NCBI GenBank assembly: GCA_963550135.1
Contig: CAUVBP010000011.1
Coordinates: 1 to 38,864, forward strand
Source of the DNA: Saccharimonas sp963550135
GTDB taxonomy: Bacteria; Patescibacteriota; Saccharimonadia; Saccharimonadales; Saccharimonadaceae
Reading direction: 5' to 3'
Length of the DNA stretch: 38,864 bases
Positions 6,801 through 14,384 of the stretch are shown one piece after another; position 1 is the stretch's first letter; each line of letters begins with the position of its first letter. Below the pieces are notes generated by a model, which did not search any database, was not told the DNA's origin, and worked only from the letters and a program-made list of their open reading frames with translations. Made by a program: the position numbers and the translations under genes.

Positions 6801-9007
6801 AAATTGTCTCGCCAATTTATGATAATAATACTCATGAATTGTCGGCAACTTGGACCAAGAATGTTACAGTTGGCGCTGCTACCACCCAATTCAACGGTCA
6901 ACTAACAGTGTCTGCAACGCTGCCGAAAGCTGATAAAGCTCAGCTCCAAGCGCAAATTGATCGCGCGAATAACTCTGCAGATTATATCAAAGCAGATGCA
7001 GCGGTAGCCAGTGCGCTGTCAGCTGCGAAAAACGTTGTTGCCAAACCAAATCCGACACCTGCCGAAATTAGCCAAGCGACAAACGATCTCAAGCAAGCAC
7101 TTGACGCCGCAATAGCTAAAGAAACAGCAGCTCAAGCGGCCGCACGGACAGCGGTTGATAAAGCAAAAAACAGTAAGTCGCCTGCTGATGTTCGCGCTGC
7201 AGAGGCACTTTTAGCGCACGTTCAGGACCCAGCCAAGAAATCAGCGATGCAAGATGAGCTCAACGCCGTCAAACAGGAAATTACCGATGCGCGGACAGCC
7301 TTATCGAAATTGATTGACAAGGCGAAGAACACGCCGATGGATGGTCTAGCGGCCGAGACTGTTGCTGCTTTGAATACCGCGATTGCTGCAGCTAAAGCAG
7401 TCAATAATGACCAAGAGTCGACTGTGGCGCAGCTCACTGAAGCCAAAACCAAATTGCAATCAGCTCTTGATAATCTCAAAACCGATAAGACAGCGCTAGC
7501 CAAAGCTATAGCGGATGCTGACAAAGAACCAGTTTATATCAAGAACGATTTAGCGGTTAAAAATGCCCTGCAACATGCTAAAAATGTTTATGCTGCGGCT
7601 AATCCAACGCCAGCAGAAGTTAACGCAGCTGTCAATAATTTGAAGTCGGCAATTGATGCTGCTAAAAAGAAAGAAACTGATGCTCAAACAGCTGCTGCCA
7701 ATGCGGTTGCGGCAGCAGAAGGCGCTAAAACAGCGCAGTCGATAACGGCGGCTCAAACTCTCGTTGACGCTGTCCAGGACGCGTCGGTTAAATCTGCTCT
7801 GCAGGCACGTCTTGATGCTGTATCACAGCAGCTCGGCAACGCTAAACAAACGCTTGGCACACTTATTACTAAAGCTGAGGCTGTCGATACGACCGGTATA
7901 AGTGCTGACACCATCAATGCGCTAAAGGCTAAAATTAAGCAGGCTAAACAAGTCTACAACGACGCTTCAGCATCAGTAATGCGCCTGCAAACGGCGGCGT
8001 CAGAGTTGCAAGCGGCTCTCGATGCCTTGCGGCCAGACAAGACTACTTTGCACGACGTGATTGCTCGGGCGGAAGCGCAGCCAGCGTATATCCGAAACGA
8101 TCCTGCAGTCAAATCTGCTTTGCAGCATGCCAAGAATGTTGAGGCCGCTGCTAGCTCGACGCCAGCTGACATTAGTTCCGCGATACAACAGCTCAATTCG
8201 GCAATTACTGCCGCTCAGAAGAAAGAAGCTGACGCCCAGGTAGCCGCCCAGGCGGCTGTTGCCGATGCTGAAAGCCAGAAAACTGCTCAGTCTATAGCGC
8301 ATGCGCGAACACTAGTCGATAAAGTACAGGATCAAGCCGTTAAGACAAGCCTTCAGGCACGCCTAGATGCGATTGTTATCCAAACCTTTGTCAATAAGCA
8401 AACAATTCGCCAAGCAAACAATACCAATATTACGCTGTCTACCTCAGGCGATAAATGCTACAACATCAAAAACGCTACCGCGGTAGGGCAGCCGAAAAAT
8501 ATTCCGACTGGCTATCAGATGCAGGGCTCGGCCAAGTTTACAATCAACTGTGACGGGCACGCGCAGCCAGCGGTTGGGTATACTACCAAAATTACTCTCG
8601 AATTATCGCGTATCTACAAAGTTAATCGCCTAAAAGTAATTAAGTACAGTATTAATGGCGCTAATGCTACCGATATTACCGAGAAAGTTGTATTCAAAAC
8701 ATCAGCCGATGGCAAACGCACTATTGTTGAATACTCAATTACCGATGGCGGCTTTGGCGACATGGATAAAACTGCTAACGGCGTTATCGACGATCCGGTT
8801 ATAATTTATGAGCGGTCGGAGAATAATACTACGCCAGCTAATGGTGGTAATCAACCTGGAGCTCCAGCAAAGAGTGGCAAGACTACCGCTAACAGCGGAC
8901 GCTTATCTGAAACTGGCGATAGCCTATACGGTTATATTATCGGCGCCGGCGTGTTGGTGCTAGGCGGCGCTGCCGGCGTATACGCTATCATCCGTCGTCG
9001 CCAATAA
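3872..9007 (+). CDS. Giant cell-wall-anchored surface adhesin (beta-helix, LRR, FIVAR repeats, sorting signal)
   Basis: This 1711-aa secreted protein has a signal peptide (basic MKIHRRN, hydrophobic GITVFIVALSLVLV, then AQAS). Residues about 45-620 look like a right-handed parallel beta-helix of the pectate-lyase/DUF1565 type, starting VAWVAPNGNDTSGNGSEGSP. Residues about 709-960 are internalin-like leucine-rich repeats (NLQELKIDNNEVADLAPLSS and similar). About 1017-1500 are Ala-rich FIVAR-like helical repeats in which a block with YIKxDxAVxxALxxAKNV recurs three times. A cysteine-containing beta domain follows, then LSETGDSLYGY, a hydrophobic helix and RRRQ, a variant LPXTG sorting signal. 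It is probably displayed on the cell surface, with the helical repeats as a stalk; contact with a host bacterium is an inference. The start is set by ggcaggag. The upstream part of the frame crosses the tRNA and is not coding. Confidence 0.9.
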   Translation: MKIHRRNIKYKYRRIGAGITVFIVALSLVLVNLPRAQASQLNKKYSFIKTNYTVPTSNVAWVAPNGNDTSGNGSEGSPYATFKKALSSIGNGGTVVAKSGIYREPHFFISGDNVTIQAAPGAEVWLKGSDVVNSWTSENGIWKTTGNYHNFCHVCTTNANPSVEGVAAYPEQVFINDEPLKQVKTKAEVTPGSNTFYVEDNTPTTLKTPNNNADGYNIGQQDAISYYIGKNPASGVTEISERARAFTSTGKNVSVKGINVAQYSPVQVWGFKDPYDPAADRGVYSGPTAVSINGTGSLVQDMIVTQSASQGLFFNKAESSTARGVKAIDNGGSGVGANKSHNTVFTNGELYGNNAEGFLTIGCGAYCTMADIKVTHTRNFTFRNNIVDYSRDTKAYSTAANANSEGMIGFWCDEGCVETKIVDNFFTNSPLAIMYEVSGNGIIASNIIESSGTGIRVAGSDDVKVYNNTISRTYRPIYIFEDSRVDGCNYWKGGSCVANESWSQGLGLDWNTSGVELYNNIISSRPLARAEDLSGGNYQRAYSLRVEGSQNDQNRPYVDANDMLKGFDYNVYYRNESDDINLSVWDFKQLPSKTDTVISRASDIANNPKLSKSIDGRDTHSLDAFGSRANNPYFVKEAANNNDYKKSNYNLKPGSPAINKGKPLSSDVAQAIDPTGKTVKAGVPVNAGALVNVLMDATGGQTPPTPPVTVNIPDAGLKAAINKTLDSNRPSTQDITADELAQLTQLTVDGGVKVKNLTGLEKATNLQELKIDNNEVADLAPLSSLAKLTKLTMINNKVASIEPLAHLANLSVLLASGNPIASTKPLANLTHLTQVSVDSKSTAFDISDFAKSAGTLTALQLSGVDNGTPQLAHSEVLKQLTKLTTLQVSSTSLTNNDLNNIGAMTQLTSLQVDRSNISDMSFAGHLTKLTKLDVSNQRVRTSTNTTPFASPLKDVSGTAVAITNSADLANDGAGRVKIVSPIYDNNTHELSATWTKNVTVGAATTQFNGQLTVSATLPKADKAQLQAQIDRANNSADYIKADAAVASALSAAKNVVAKPNPTPAEISQATNDLKQALDAAIAKETAAQAAARTAVDKAKNSKSPADVRAAEALLAHVQDPAKKSAMQDELNAVKQEITDARTALSKLIDKAKNTPMDGLAAETVAALNTAIAAAKAVNNDQESTVAQLTEAKTKLQSALDNLKTDKTALAKAIADADKEPVYIKNDLAVKNALQHAKNVYAAANPTPAEVNAAVNNLKSAIDAAKKKETDAQTAAANAVAAAEGAKTAQSITAAQTLVDAVQDASVKSALQARLDAVSQQLGNAKQTLGTLITKAEAVDTTGISADTINALKAKIKQAKQVYNDASASVMRLQTAASELQAALDALRPDKTTLHDVIARAEAQPAYIRNDPAVKSALQHAKNVEAAASSTPADISSAIQQLNSAITAAQKKEADAQVAAQAAVADAESQKTAQSIAHARTLVDKVQDQAVKTSLQARLDAIVIQTFVNKQTIRQANNTNITLSTSGDKCYNIKNATAVGQPKNIPTGYQMQGSAKFTINCDGHAQPAVGYTTKITLELSRIYKVNRLKVIKYSINGANATDITEKVVFKTSADGKRTIVEYSITDGGFGDMDKTANGVIDDPVIIYERSENNTTPANGGNQPGAPAKSGKTTANSGRLSETGDSLYGYIIGAGVLVLGGAAGVYAIIRRRQ

Positions 9008-9047
9008 GAGTCGTTTTATCTCGCTATCTCGATTACCGCTCATGGTT

Positions 9048-9053
9048 TATAAT
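9048..9053 (+). promoter_or_regulatory. TATAAT box of the DivIC/FtsB-like gene
   Basis: The box ends nine bases before the ATG at 9063 and there is no ribosome binding site, consistent with a leaderless mRNA. Confidence 0.55.
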
Positions 9054-9062
9054 AGTTGATAG

Positions 9063-9539
9063 ATGAAACTTGTTGAAAGATTACGCCAACAACTGCATTA
9101 TATCTGGTTCAATTACGCGAACTTTAATGGATTGGTGCTGTTGTTGGCGATTATCATTGCGATTAGCTGGGTGATGGGTACAATGTCGACGATTCAGACG
9201 AACTTTAGCGCCCAACGAGCGCTTGACGAAAAAAGACAACAATTACGGCTGGCGCAGCTAGAAGTAGAGACGCTGAAATACGAACAAAATTATTATAAGA
9301 GCGATGAATATAAAGAGCTAGAAGCGCGCAGCAAGTTAGGTCTGGCAGATCCTAGCGAGAAGCAGCTAATACTGCCAGAGAATAGCGCTGCAGTAAAATC
9401 TCTCGACAGCCAGGACGATAACTCATCTTATGTTAAAACAGCTCCACGCAACAATACGCCTGTCGTGCATAAGTCAAACTTCCAACAATGGATTGATTTT
9501 CTGACTGGCAAAACTGCTGCTTCGCGCTTGCAGAAGTGA
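9063..9539 (+). CDS. DivIC/FtsB-like septum formation initiator protein
   Basis: This 158-aa single-pass membrane protein has a short cytoplasmic N-terminus, a transmembrane helix at about residues 22-40 (NGLVLLLAIIIAISWVMG) and then a coiled coil (ALDEKRQQLRLAQLEVETLK). The motif YYKSDEYKELEARSKLGLA matches the DivIC/FtsB signature in which the coiled coil ends in a conserved ExxAR(x)KLG turn. These proteins join FtsL/FtsQ homologues in the divisome at midcell. A C-terminal tail of about 60 polar residues is longer than in classical FtsB. The gene stands alone, followed closely by tRNA-fMet. Confidence 0.8.
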   Translation: MKLVERLRQQLHYIWFNYANFNGLVLLLAIIIAISWVMGTMSTIQTNFSAQRALDEKRQQLRLAQLEVETLKYEQNYYKSDEYKELEARSKLGLADPSEKQLILPENSAAVKSLDSQDDNSSYVKTAPRNNTPVVHKSNFQQWIDFLTGKTAASRLQK

Positions 9540-9557
9540 TACGTAATTTGCTATAAT
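9528..9557 (+). promoter_or_regulatory. Promoter of tRNA-fMet
   Basis: TTGCAG (9528-9533) and TATAAT (9552-9557) are separated by 18 bases; the tRNA starts 12 bases later. The -35 lies inside the end of the preceding gene. Confidence 0.6.
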
Positions 9558-9568
9558 AGTACCCGTAT

Positions 9569-9646
9569 CGCGGGGTGGAGCAGCCTGGTCAGCTCGCTTG
9601 GCTCATAACCAAGAGGTCGCTGGTTCAAATCCAGCCCCCGCTACCA
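9569..9646 (+). tRNA. Initiator tRNA-fMet (CAU)
   Basis: A 78-base cloverleaf with encoded CCA. Initiator hallmarks are the unpaired first base (C1 against T72), the A11-T24 pair in the D-stem (GAGC/GCTC), and an overall sequence very close to classical bacterial fMet (CGCGGGGTGGAGCAGCCTGG). The anticodon stem is CTTGG/CCAAG, so the usual three consecutive G-C pairs (29-31 with 39-41) are reduced to two because 29:41 is T-A. This departure is discussed in the findings. Confidence 0.95.
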
Positions 9647-9684
9647 AGAAAAAAGCTCAACTTTTGGTTAAGCTTTTTTCTTGG
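9644..9684. terminator. Bidirectional terminator between tRNA-fMet and the flavoprotein gene
   Basis: CCAAGAAAAAAGCT (9644-9657) is perfectly complementary to AGCTTTTTTCTTGG (9671-9684), giving A/T tracts for both directions. The stem begins inside the tRNA CCA end and ends 14 bases from the stop of the convergent gene. Confidence 0.85.
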
Positions 9685-9697
9685 TTAACTGACTGGT

Positions 9698-11074
9698 TTA
9701 AGCTAATTTGCTAGCAGCGACCCGAACAGCTTCACTCCAGCTCAAGAAAACGTGCGGCGTGTCTGCAAGATCTTTGGCGGTTAGGCCGTGCCGCACAGCT
9801 AGGGCGATTTCGTGGATACTATCGCTAGCATTCGGCGCGACTATAGTACCGCCGGCTATAACGCCTTTCTTGTCGCATACTAGCTTGACGAAGCCGTCGC
9901 GGAAATCGCTGGTATTTGAGCGACCGATGATTGATAGCGGTGCCATGGCTTTGTTGATTTTGAGGTCGCGTTTGATACAATCGTCTTCGGTCAGGCCGAC
10001 AGACGATACTTCCGGAAAGGTGAAAGTTGTCCGCGGTGTAGCAGTATAATCTGGCGCGATTTGATTCTTTGAAAAAAGGTTATGAGCAGCAATCCGCGAT
10101 TCTAGCAGTGCAGTATGCGTGTGCTCAGAGTTGCCGATAATATCCCCAGCTGCATAAATGTGGCGAGCGCTTGTCTGTAAATATTCGTTAACATGGATGC
10201 CGGTTGGGTCGTATTGGACGCTGGCGTTCTCTAGTCCTAAATCAAGGTTTGGCCGACGTCCAGTCGCCACCAAGATATCCTCGACGCGTACCGACTTTTC
10301 GACACCGCCGCGCAGGAATGATACGCGGTAGCCGAGTCCGTCTTTGACCGCTGCGACTGTTCGTGTTTGCGTCAATGACGTAATGCCTTTATGCTTCTTG
10401 AGGTAGGCTTCTAGCAGCTCGCCAACTTCTTCGTCTTCTTTTGGTAAAATGCGGGCAGCGATATCAGTCAAATAAACCCTAGTACCGAAAGTAGCCATCA
10501 GCTGCGCAATCTCGACGCCAACACTGCCAGCACCTATGATGTAAAGGCTCTTCGGTGGACGCATCGACTCTAAGATGGTGCGCGCTGTCAAAAATGGGAT
10601 TTCGTCTAATCCTGGTACTTCTGGCGCTACCCAGTGCGAACCCGTAGCGACCAGGAATCTTTCGGCGCTAATGTGCTTGCGCCGAACGGAAATTTCATTG
10701 GGCGACAGAAAGTGGGCGTGTCCAGTATAGGTAGTAATGCCTTGGTTTTCGTAAAATTTGCGATTACCGGCAGCCCCAGTTCGCTTAACGGCGAGGTCTT
10801 TCCAGGCGCGAATACTCGGATAATTGTAGCCAAGCGTGTTAGAGCGTAAGCCGAACTTGGCGCCGTGGCGTGCTTGATCATAGAGATGTGCGACGTGTAA
10901 TAAGGCGTTGGTTGGTATGTCGCTCCAGTTAGGCGAATCGCCGCCAAAGGTGTCTTCCTCGATAATCGCTACGCGCGCGCCATTGCGAGCGGCGATAGTG
11001 GCAGCGGCTGATCCGCCAGCTCCGCTACCGATAACTACTAAATCGTAATCAAATTTATTGTGTCTCTTCGCCAT
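9698..11074 (-). CDS. Dihydrolipoamide-dehydrogenase-like flavoprotein lacking redox cysteines
   Basis: This 458-aa protein has the class I pyridine nucleotide-disulfide oxidoreductase fold: FAD-binding VIGSGAGGSAAATIAARNGA (residues 14-33), NAD(P)H-binding IIGAGSVGVEIAQL (about 180), FAD motif IYAAGDIIGN (about 310), and a C-terminal dimerisation domain. The redox CxxxxC loop, normally like GGTCxNxGCxPSK, reads GGDSPNWSDIPTN, so both cysteines are gone. The C-terminal catalytic His of HPTxxE is also replaced (HVFLSWSE), with only the Glu kept. It cannot be a normal disulfide reductase. Electron transfer from NAD(P)H through FAD to another acceptor is possible. It is last in a three-gene minus-strand operon, 9 bases after the ATP-cone gene. 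Confidence 0.85.
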   Translation of the reverse strand: MAKRHNKFDYDLVVIGSGAGGSAAATIAARNGARVAIIEEDTFGGDSPNWSDIPTNALLHVAHLYDQARHGAKFGLRSNTLGYNYPSIRAWKDLAVKRTGAAGNRKFYENQGITTYTGHAHFLSPNEISVRRKHISAERFLVATGSHWVAPEVPGLDEIPFLTARTILESMRPPKSLYIIGAGSVGVEIAQLMATFGTRVYLTDIAARILPKEDEEVGELLEAYLKKHKGITSLTQTRTVAAVKDGLGYRVSFLRGGVEKSVRVEDILVATGRRPNLDLGLENASVQYDPTGIHVNEYLQTSARHIYAAGDIIGNSEHTHTALLESRIAAHNLFSKNQIAPDYTATPRTTFTFPEVSSVGLTEDDCIKRDLKINKAMAPLSIIGRSNTSDFRDGFVKLVCDKKGVIAGGTIVAPNASDSIHEIALAVRHGLTAKDLADTPHVFLSWSEAVRVAASKLA

Positions 11075-11083
11075 TCATGTCTC

Positions 11084-11359
11084 CTACATCATTTTTTTGT
11101 GGTGTTTATATAAATATGCTGCGTCAGGATGATTATGCTCTAGAAATCGTCCAGCTTGCGCGCGAATATCGGTGGTGGTGATATCTGATTTTTGGCCGCT
11201 CCAAGCTTCGACCTCGCGAGCAGCTTGATCGGCTAAATTGCAGGCTAACCCTTCGGGGCTTTTAGCACTAAGGCAGGCGGCGTACAGGCTAGCGCGCAGC
11301 TTTTTGGCATCGAAATCTTCTGGCGGGCGTTTGCCTCGTTTGAAAACGGTAACTTTCAT
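11084..11359 (-). CDS. Stand-alone ATP-cone domain protein
   Basis: This 91-aa protein consists almost only of an ATP-cone: VFKRGKRPPEDFDAKKLRAS at the start, then LYAACLSAKSP, an EVEAW helix and ITTTDIRAQAGRFLEHNHPD, ending AAYLYKHHKKMM. ATP-cones bind ATP/dATP and regulate ribonucleotide reductases and the repressor NrdR. NrdR has an N-terminal zinc ribbon that is absent here, and no reductase is fused. It overlaps the upstream membrane gene by four bases (ATGA) and is tightly coupled to the flavoprotein gene downstream. An adenine-nucleotide-sensing role for this operon is an inference. Confidence 0.8.
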   Translation of the reverse strand: MKVTVFKRGKRPPEDFDAKKLRASLYAACLSAKSPEGLACNLADQAAREVEAWSGQKSDITTTDIRAQAGRFLEHNHPDAAYLYKHHKKMM

Positions 11360-12069
11360 ACAGCATTCACCTGAATGATTAAGTCGGAAACAGTATTAAC
11401 GTATATATAAAAACCGAGGATAATCAAACCCAGACCGGCAGCGAATTGTAAAAAGTATTTGTTTTGTTCGCGCCAGCGCTGGATGCGGCTCAGTTGGCGC
11501 CCGCTGCCAATCAATAGGGCAACGATGAGCAGCCCGAGCGAAGCAGCTAGCGTATAACCTGCTGCGCCAACGATTTGCCAAATCGGCGGCAGCCCGATGA
11601 TAGCGCAGGCTGCGGTAATGATTGGCACGATAGTAAATAGTAGTTCCGCGACAACACTAGTCAATCCTAGACTAAACGCTTCGGCGGCAAGGCTGGCTTT
11701 GGCGGTGCGTTTACGCAAGAATCGGGCAAAACTGCGTGAAATCCACAATTCGGTACCTTCGGTTTTACGATAGTAAAAAAGGATAACTGCCAAGCCAACG
11801 ATCATCAGACCAGCAGTCAAAGTGATCCACAATAAATTACTGTGCGGCGCGAATACGCCGATAGCATAGCTAGCGAAACTAACACATAAAAGCGTCATAG
11901 TGAAGGCGCCAGCTACAAAGCTAAATAGCAGCCGTAACGTGCGCCGAGCGGCCAGCTTGCGTCCTAAGGCATGCCCCGATAGAGATGTAGCCATACTAAC
12001 GCTTAACTGAAAGCTAGCGTGGATAAGTCCTGCCAGGGCGATGATGCTAACAGCGATGAGAGTATTCAT
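11356..12069 (-). CDS. Polytopic membrane protein, possibly LysE/CcdA-like transporter fold
   Basis: This 237-aa protein has six likely transmembrane segments: near residues 2-22, 48-70, 76-98, 128-158, 165-190 and 210-232. The arrangement of two triplets of helices separated by a basic cytoplasmic loop (SRSFARFLRKRTAKAS) recalls the LysE/CcdA/DsbD superfamily, but there is no CcdA cysteine pair in the first helices. It is the first gene of the operon with the ATP-cone protein and the flavoprotein. The co-transcribed flavoprotein might pass electrons to or through it, but this is only suggested by position. Family assignment is uncertain. Confidence 0.55.
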   Translation of the reverse strand: MNTLIAVSIIALAGLIHASFQLSVSMATSLSGHALGRKLAARRTLRLLFSFVAGAFTMTLLCVSFASYAIGVFAPHSNLLWITLTAGLMIVGLAVILFYYRKTEGTELWISRSFARFLRKRTAKASLAAEAFSLGLTSVVAELLFTIVPIITAACAIIGLPPIWQIVGAAGYTLAASLGLLIVALLIGSGRQLSRIQRWREQNKYFLQFAAGLGLIILGFYIYVNTVSDLIIQVNAV

Positions 12070-12143
12070 GTTTGTCTTGATAATCCTTATCTTATTTATA
12101 CCATAAGCGGTCTGGCGAAGTCAAAAGATTTTGTAAAAAGCTA

Positions 12144-12197
12144 TTGCTTTTTTGGCAAGTTTGTGTTATACTAAAAGTATAAGTAATTAACTTATAC
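12144..12197 (+). promoter_or_regulatory. Promoter with a 21-bp palindromic operator at the start site
   Basis: TTGCTT (12144-12149) and TATACT (12167-12172) are spaced by 17 bases. Immediately downstream, GTATAAGT-aatta-ACTTATAC (12177-12197) is a perfect palindrome with 8-bp arms covering the expected start site, a typical position for a repressor operator. Confidence 0.55.
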
Positions 12198-12214
12198 AAA
12201 AAGGAAAAATAAAA

Positions 12215-12349
12215 ATGGAAGTCACCGAATCAAATAACTCATTACATAACGAGAATGCCACCTGGAATCGGCCGCGTACAACGGTTGAACTGCGCGAATT
12301 TATTAATCGCCGTAATGACCTGTTAGACGTTGAGGATTTTGCGTTTTAG
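12215..12349 (+). CDS. Small 44-aa protein
   Basis: An ATG nine bases after aagga opens a 44-residue frame beginning MEVTESNNSLHNENATWNRP and containing TTVELREFINRRNDLLDVED. The promoter and palindromic operator upstream and the terminator downstream frame it as a single-gene transcription unit, which is the main reason to believe it is real. No family recognised. The charged C-terminal half could form an amphipathic helix. It lies just left of the AT-rich integrated element. Confidence 0.5.
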   Translation: MEVTESNNSLHNENATWNRPRTTVELREFINRRNDLLDVEDFAF

Positions 12350-12364
12350 CGGCGGTTTAAGCGC

Positions 12365-12403
12365 AAAGAAAAATCCCCGCGGCAAAGGCGGGGGGATTTC
12401 TTT
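12365..12403 (+). terminator. GC-rich terminator after the 44-aa gene
   Basis: CCCCGC pairs with GCGGGG around ggcaaag, flanked by A-rich and T-rich arms (AAAGAAAAAT and ATTTCTTT). About 190 bases with no convincing gene follow, up to 12594; they contain a small hairpin (ATAAGG/CCTTAT). Confidence 0.75.
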
Positions 12404-12593
12404 GGTAGGCTGGGTAGATGCGAAATGGAACCAAATAAGGCATAACCTTATTGCTATGAGTAAAATTGTCGTTGCTGCGAAACAGCATCAAACACAGCCA
12501 CTGCGCGGTTAAATGTTAGTACCTAAGCGTTTTGGATTGAACCCACAACCATACCACTCAGTGGGAGATATAATGAGTTTATGAGGACCAGCT

Positions 12594-13603
12594 GTGATTA
12601 TAGGAATTGATGATTCAGGTAACTTCGAGACGGATGATCTATCGTTCTTCGCGGCTGCGTTAATACGCCCAACGAAGTATAAGAAAATTGAGAGGGTTTT
12701 TATTGAGTGGGAGGCACAGCTTCCAGATTCAGTTTGCCGGAACCGAGAGGTGAAAGGATATTTGCTCTCTTCAAAACAACTTGAGGATTTTGCTGATCGA
12801 GTTCTCATTAACAATGGATATGGAGCGATAAAAATCCAAACGTTTGCTGTGCAGATCAGCGAAGCGAATACGGGTTCACTACTTCATGAAAGAGATCATA
12901 ATATTGACCAGCTGACTACTGGTGCAAGAGATATATATCGTAACAAGAGCAAAGAATACATACAAATCGCTACTCAATACGAACAGACGGCAGAGTGGCT
13001 GCGTGCTAAAAGTGCAAAGACGCTTTACAAGATCAAATTACTCGGATTGAGTATTGTTCGATCAATGAATCTAGCAATTATGACCAGTGTAGACAGAGAT
13101 TTTGACAAAGAACTAGGCGCAATGAAGTAAGCATAGATGAATGTATTACTGGTGGTCGTGAATCGGCGGAAATGTATTGGCGGGATATTATGAGGAATAC
13201 GATTTGGAGCATCACATCAACTGTTGAACCGATGATACAAGTCACATCATGGACACCAAGGCACCCTTATTTACAGAGGTTCATAAAACATCCTGAAAGT
13301 GCCGAGGCTTTAGTGCAACTTACTGATGAGATGCGCAATGTTTTCCAATTTTATGATTCTAAGATTAAATACGAAATAAGAATTGCAGATATTATTGCAT
13401 CGGCTTATTTCCGGAGATTTGTCAAAAATGAGATTAGTCTCAGTGACGCAATCCAAATGATTGGAAGTCAGAGGGTGATAAAAAATAACCAACAGTTTAC
13501 TTTATATGGATTTGTTGATGCGAAAAATCCCAATTCTCGAAACCCCTATACTGATAAAATTGACGGCGTTACTATGGACGAGCTGCGAAGTAAGTACAAA
13601 TAG
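12594..13603 (+). pseudogene. DUF3800 family protein, frameshifted
   Basis: The first frame (GTG at 12594, TATAAT at 12569-12574, gagg before the start) encodes MIIGIDDSGNFETDDLSFFA, matching the IDxSG start and acidic motif of DUF3800, a family often carried by mobile elements. It ends prematurely at 13130 (LGAMK then stop). The second frame continues with SIDECITGGRESAEMYWRDI and runs to 13603, including a helical IRIADIIASAYFRRF segment with the conserved late Asp. One missing A near 13120 (gcaatgaag) would explain the break and restore a protein of about 335 residues. A sequencing error cannot be excluded, but neighbours are also broken. DUF3800 is thought to have an RNase-H-like fold; activity unknown. 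Confidence 0.75.
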
Positions 13604-13642
13604 ACACTAGACGGCCGTACAAAAATAGGGTACAATAAAAAC

Positions 13643-14236
13643 ATGAATAACAGTACAAGTCAGCAAAAAATCTTTGAGCTAATCAAAAGTTATCATGCAC
13701 TTCATGGTAATATACCCAGTCTAGGATATATTGCTGATCACATGGGCTATAAGCATAAAAGTAATGCTCAATACCATGTGGCTATGCTTCGGGAAAGCGG
13801 TATGTTGGATAATCTTGATGCCCCAAGAATGGTAGAAATCCCACTGCTGGGCAATATATCTTGTGGGCCAGCGCTGTTGGCGGAGGAAAATGTGCAAGCA
13901 TATGTACCGATTGAAGCTAATTCCTTAAAAAGCAGAAATACGAAGGATTACTTTTTTCTTAAGGCGGAAGGCGACAGTATGAATAATGCCGGTATCATTG
14001 AAGGCGATCTTGTTCTTATACGAAAACAATCACAAGCGCCGTGGAAGAGTATTGTCGTAGCCTTGATAGGTGATGATGCAACATTAAAGCAGCTAGATAA
14101 AACAAAGGATGGCTTTCCTGTACTCGTACCAAACTCTACGAATACCATTCACAAACCGCGCATCATGATTGAAGATTTTTCTATCCTAGGAATAATGGAA
14201 CGAGTTATTCCTTCTGCGAGGAGGATGAATATGTAG
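13643..14236 (+). CDS. lexA: LexA-like repressor with S24 autoprotease
   Basis: This 197-aa protein has a winged-helix N-domain (QQKIFELIKSYHALHGNIPS, then HMGYKHKSNAQYHVAML) and a S24 peptidase domain. The catalytic Ser is in AEGDSMNNAGI and the catalytic Lys in VVALIGDDATLKQL. The self-cleavage site, normally Ala-Gly, is Cys-Gly here (NISCGPALLAEE). LexA homologues repress DNA-damage genes until RecA-ssDNA stimulates cleavage. A TACAAT box ends six bases before the ATG, suggesting leaderless expression. It could be the chromosomal LexA or the repressor of the surrounding element; its position among decaying mobile genes favours the latter. Confidence 0.85.
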   Translation: MNNSTSQQKIFELIKSYHALHGNIPSLGYIADHMGYKHKSNAQYHVAMLRESGMLDNLDAPRMVEIPLLGNISCGPALLAEENVQAYVPIEANSLKSRNTKDYFFLKAEGDSMNNAGIIEGDLVLIRKQSQAPWKSIVVALIGDDATLKQLDKTKDGFPVLVPNSTNTIHKPRIMIEDFSILGIMERVIPSARRMNM

Positions 14237-14384
14237 CCAAATTAAAAGTGCCGGCGGCAACCGACACTCTAAACTATTTTCGGAATTAATGTATGATCAT
14301 TTTTCCTGTTTTTATTGTAACAAACTTGCCCGATATCGTGCAATAAAGACGCTAATGTTTTGTATTTAGAATAGGAGGTACGAG

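Noticed and set aside
12530..12565. A stretch resembling a tRNA T-arm (gattgaaccca) as the left attachment site of the element
   Set aside because: Only about ten bases match the tRNA-Met 3' region, the T-stem does not pair, and large serine recombinases rarely use tRNA ends. Not enough to define an att site.
13612..13642. Repeated gtacaa motifs before lexA as a LexA box
   Set aside because: They are direct, not inverted, repeats and match no known SOS box; the evidence is too weak.
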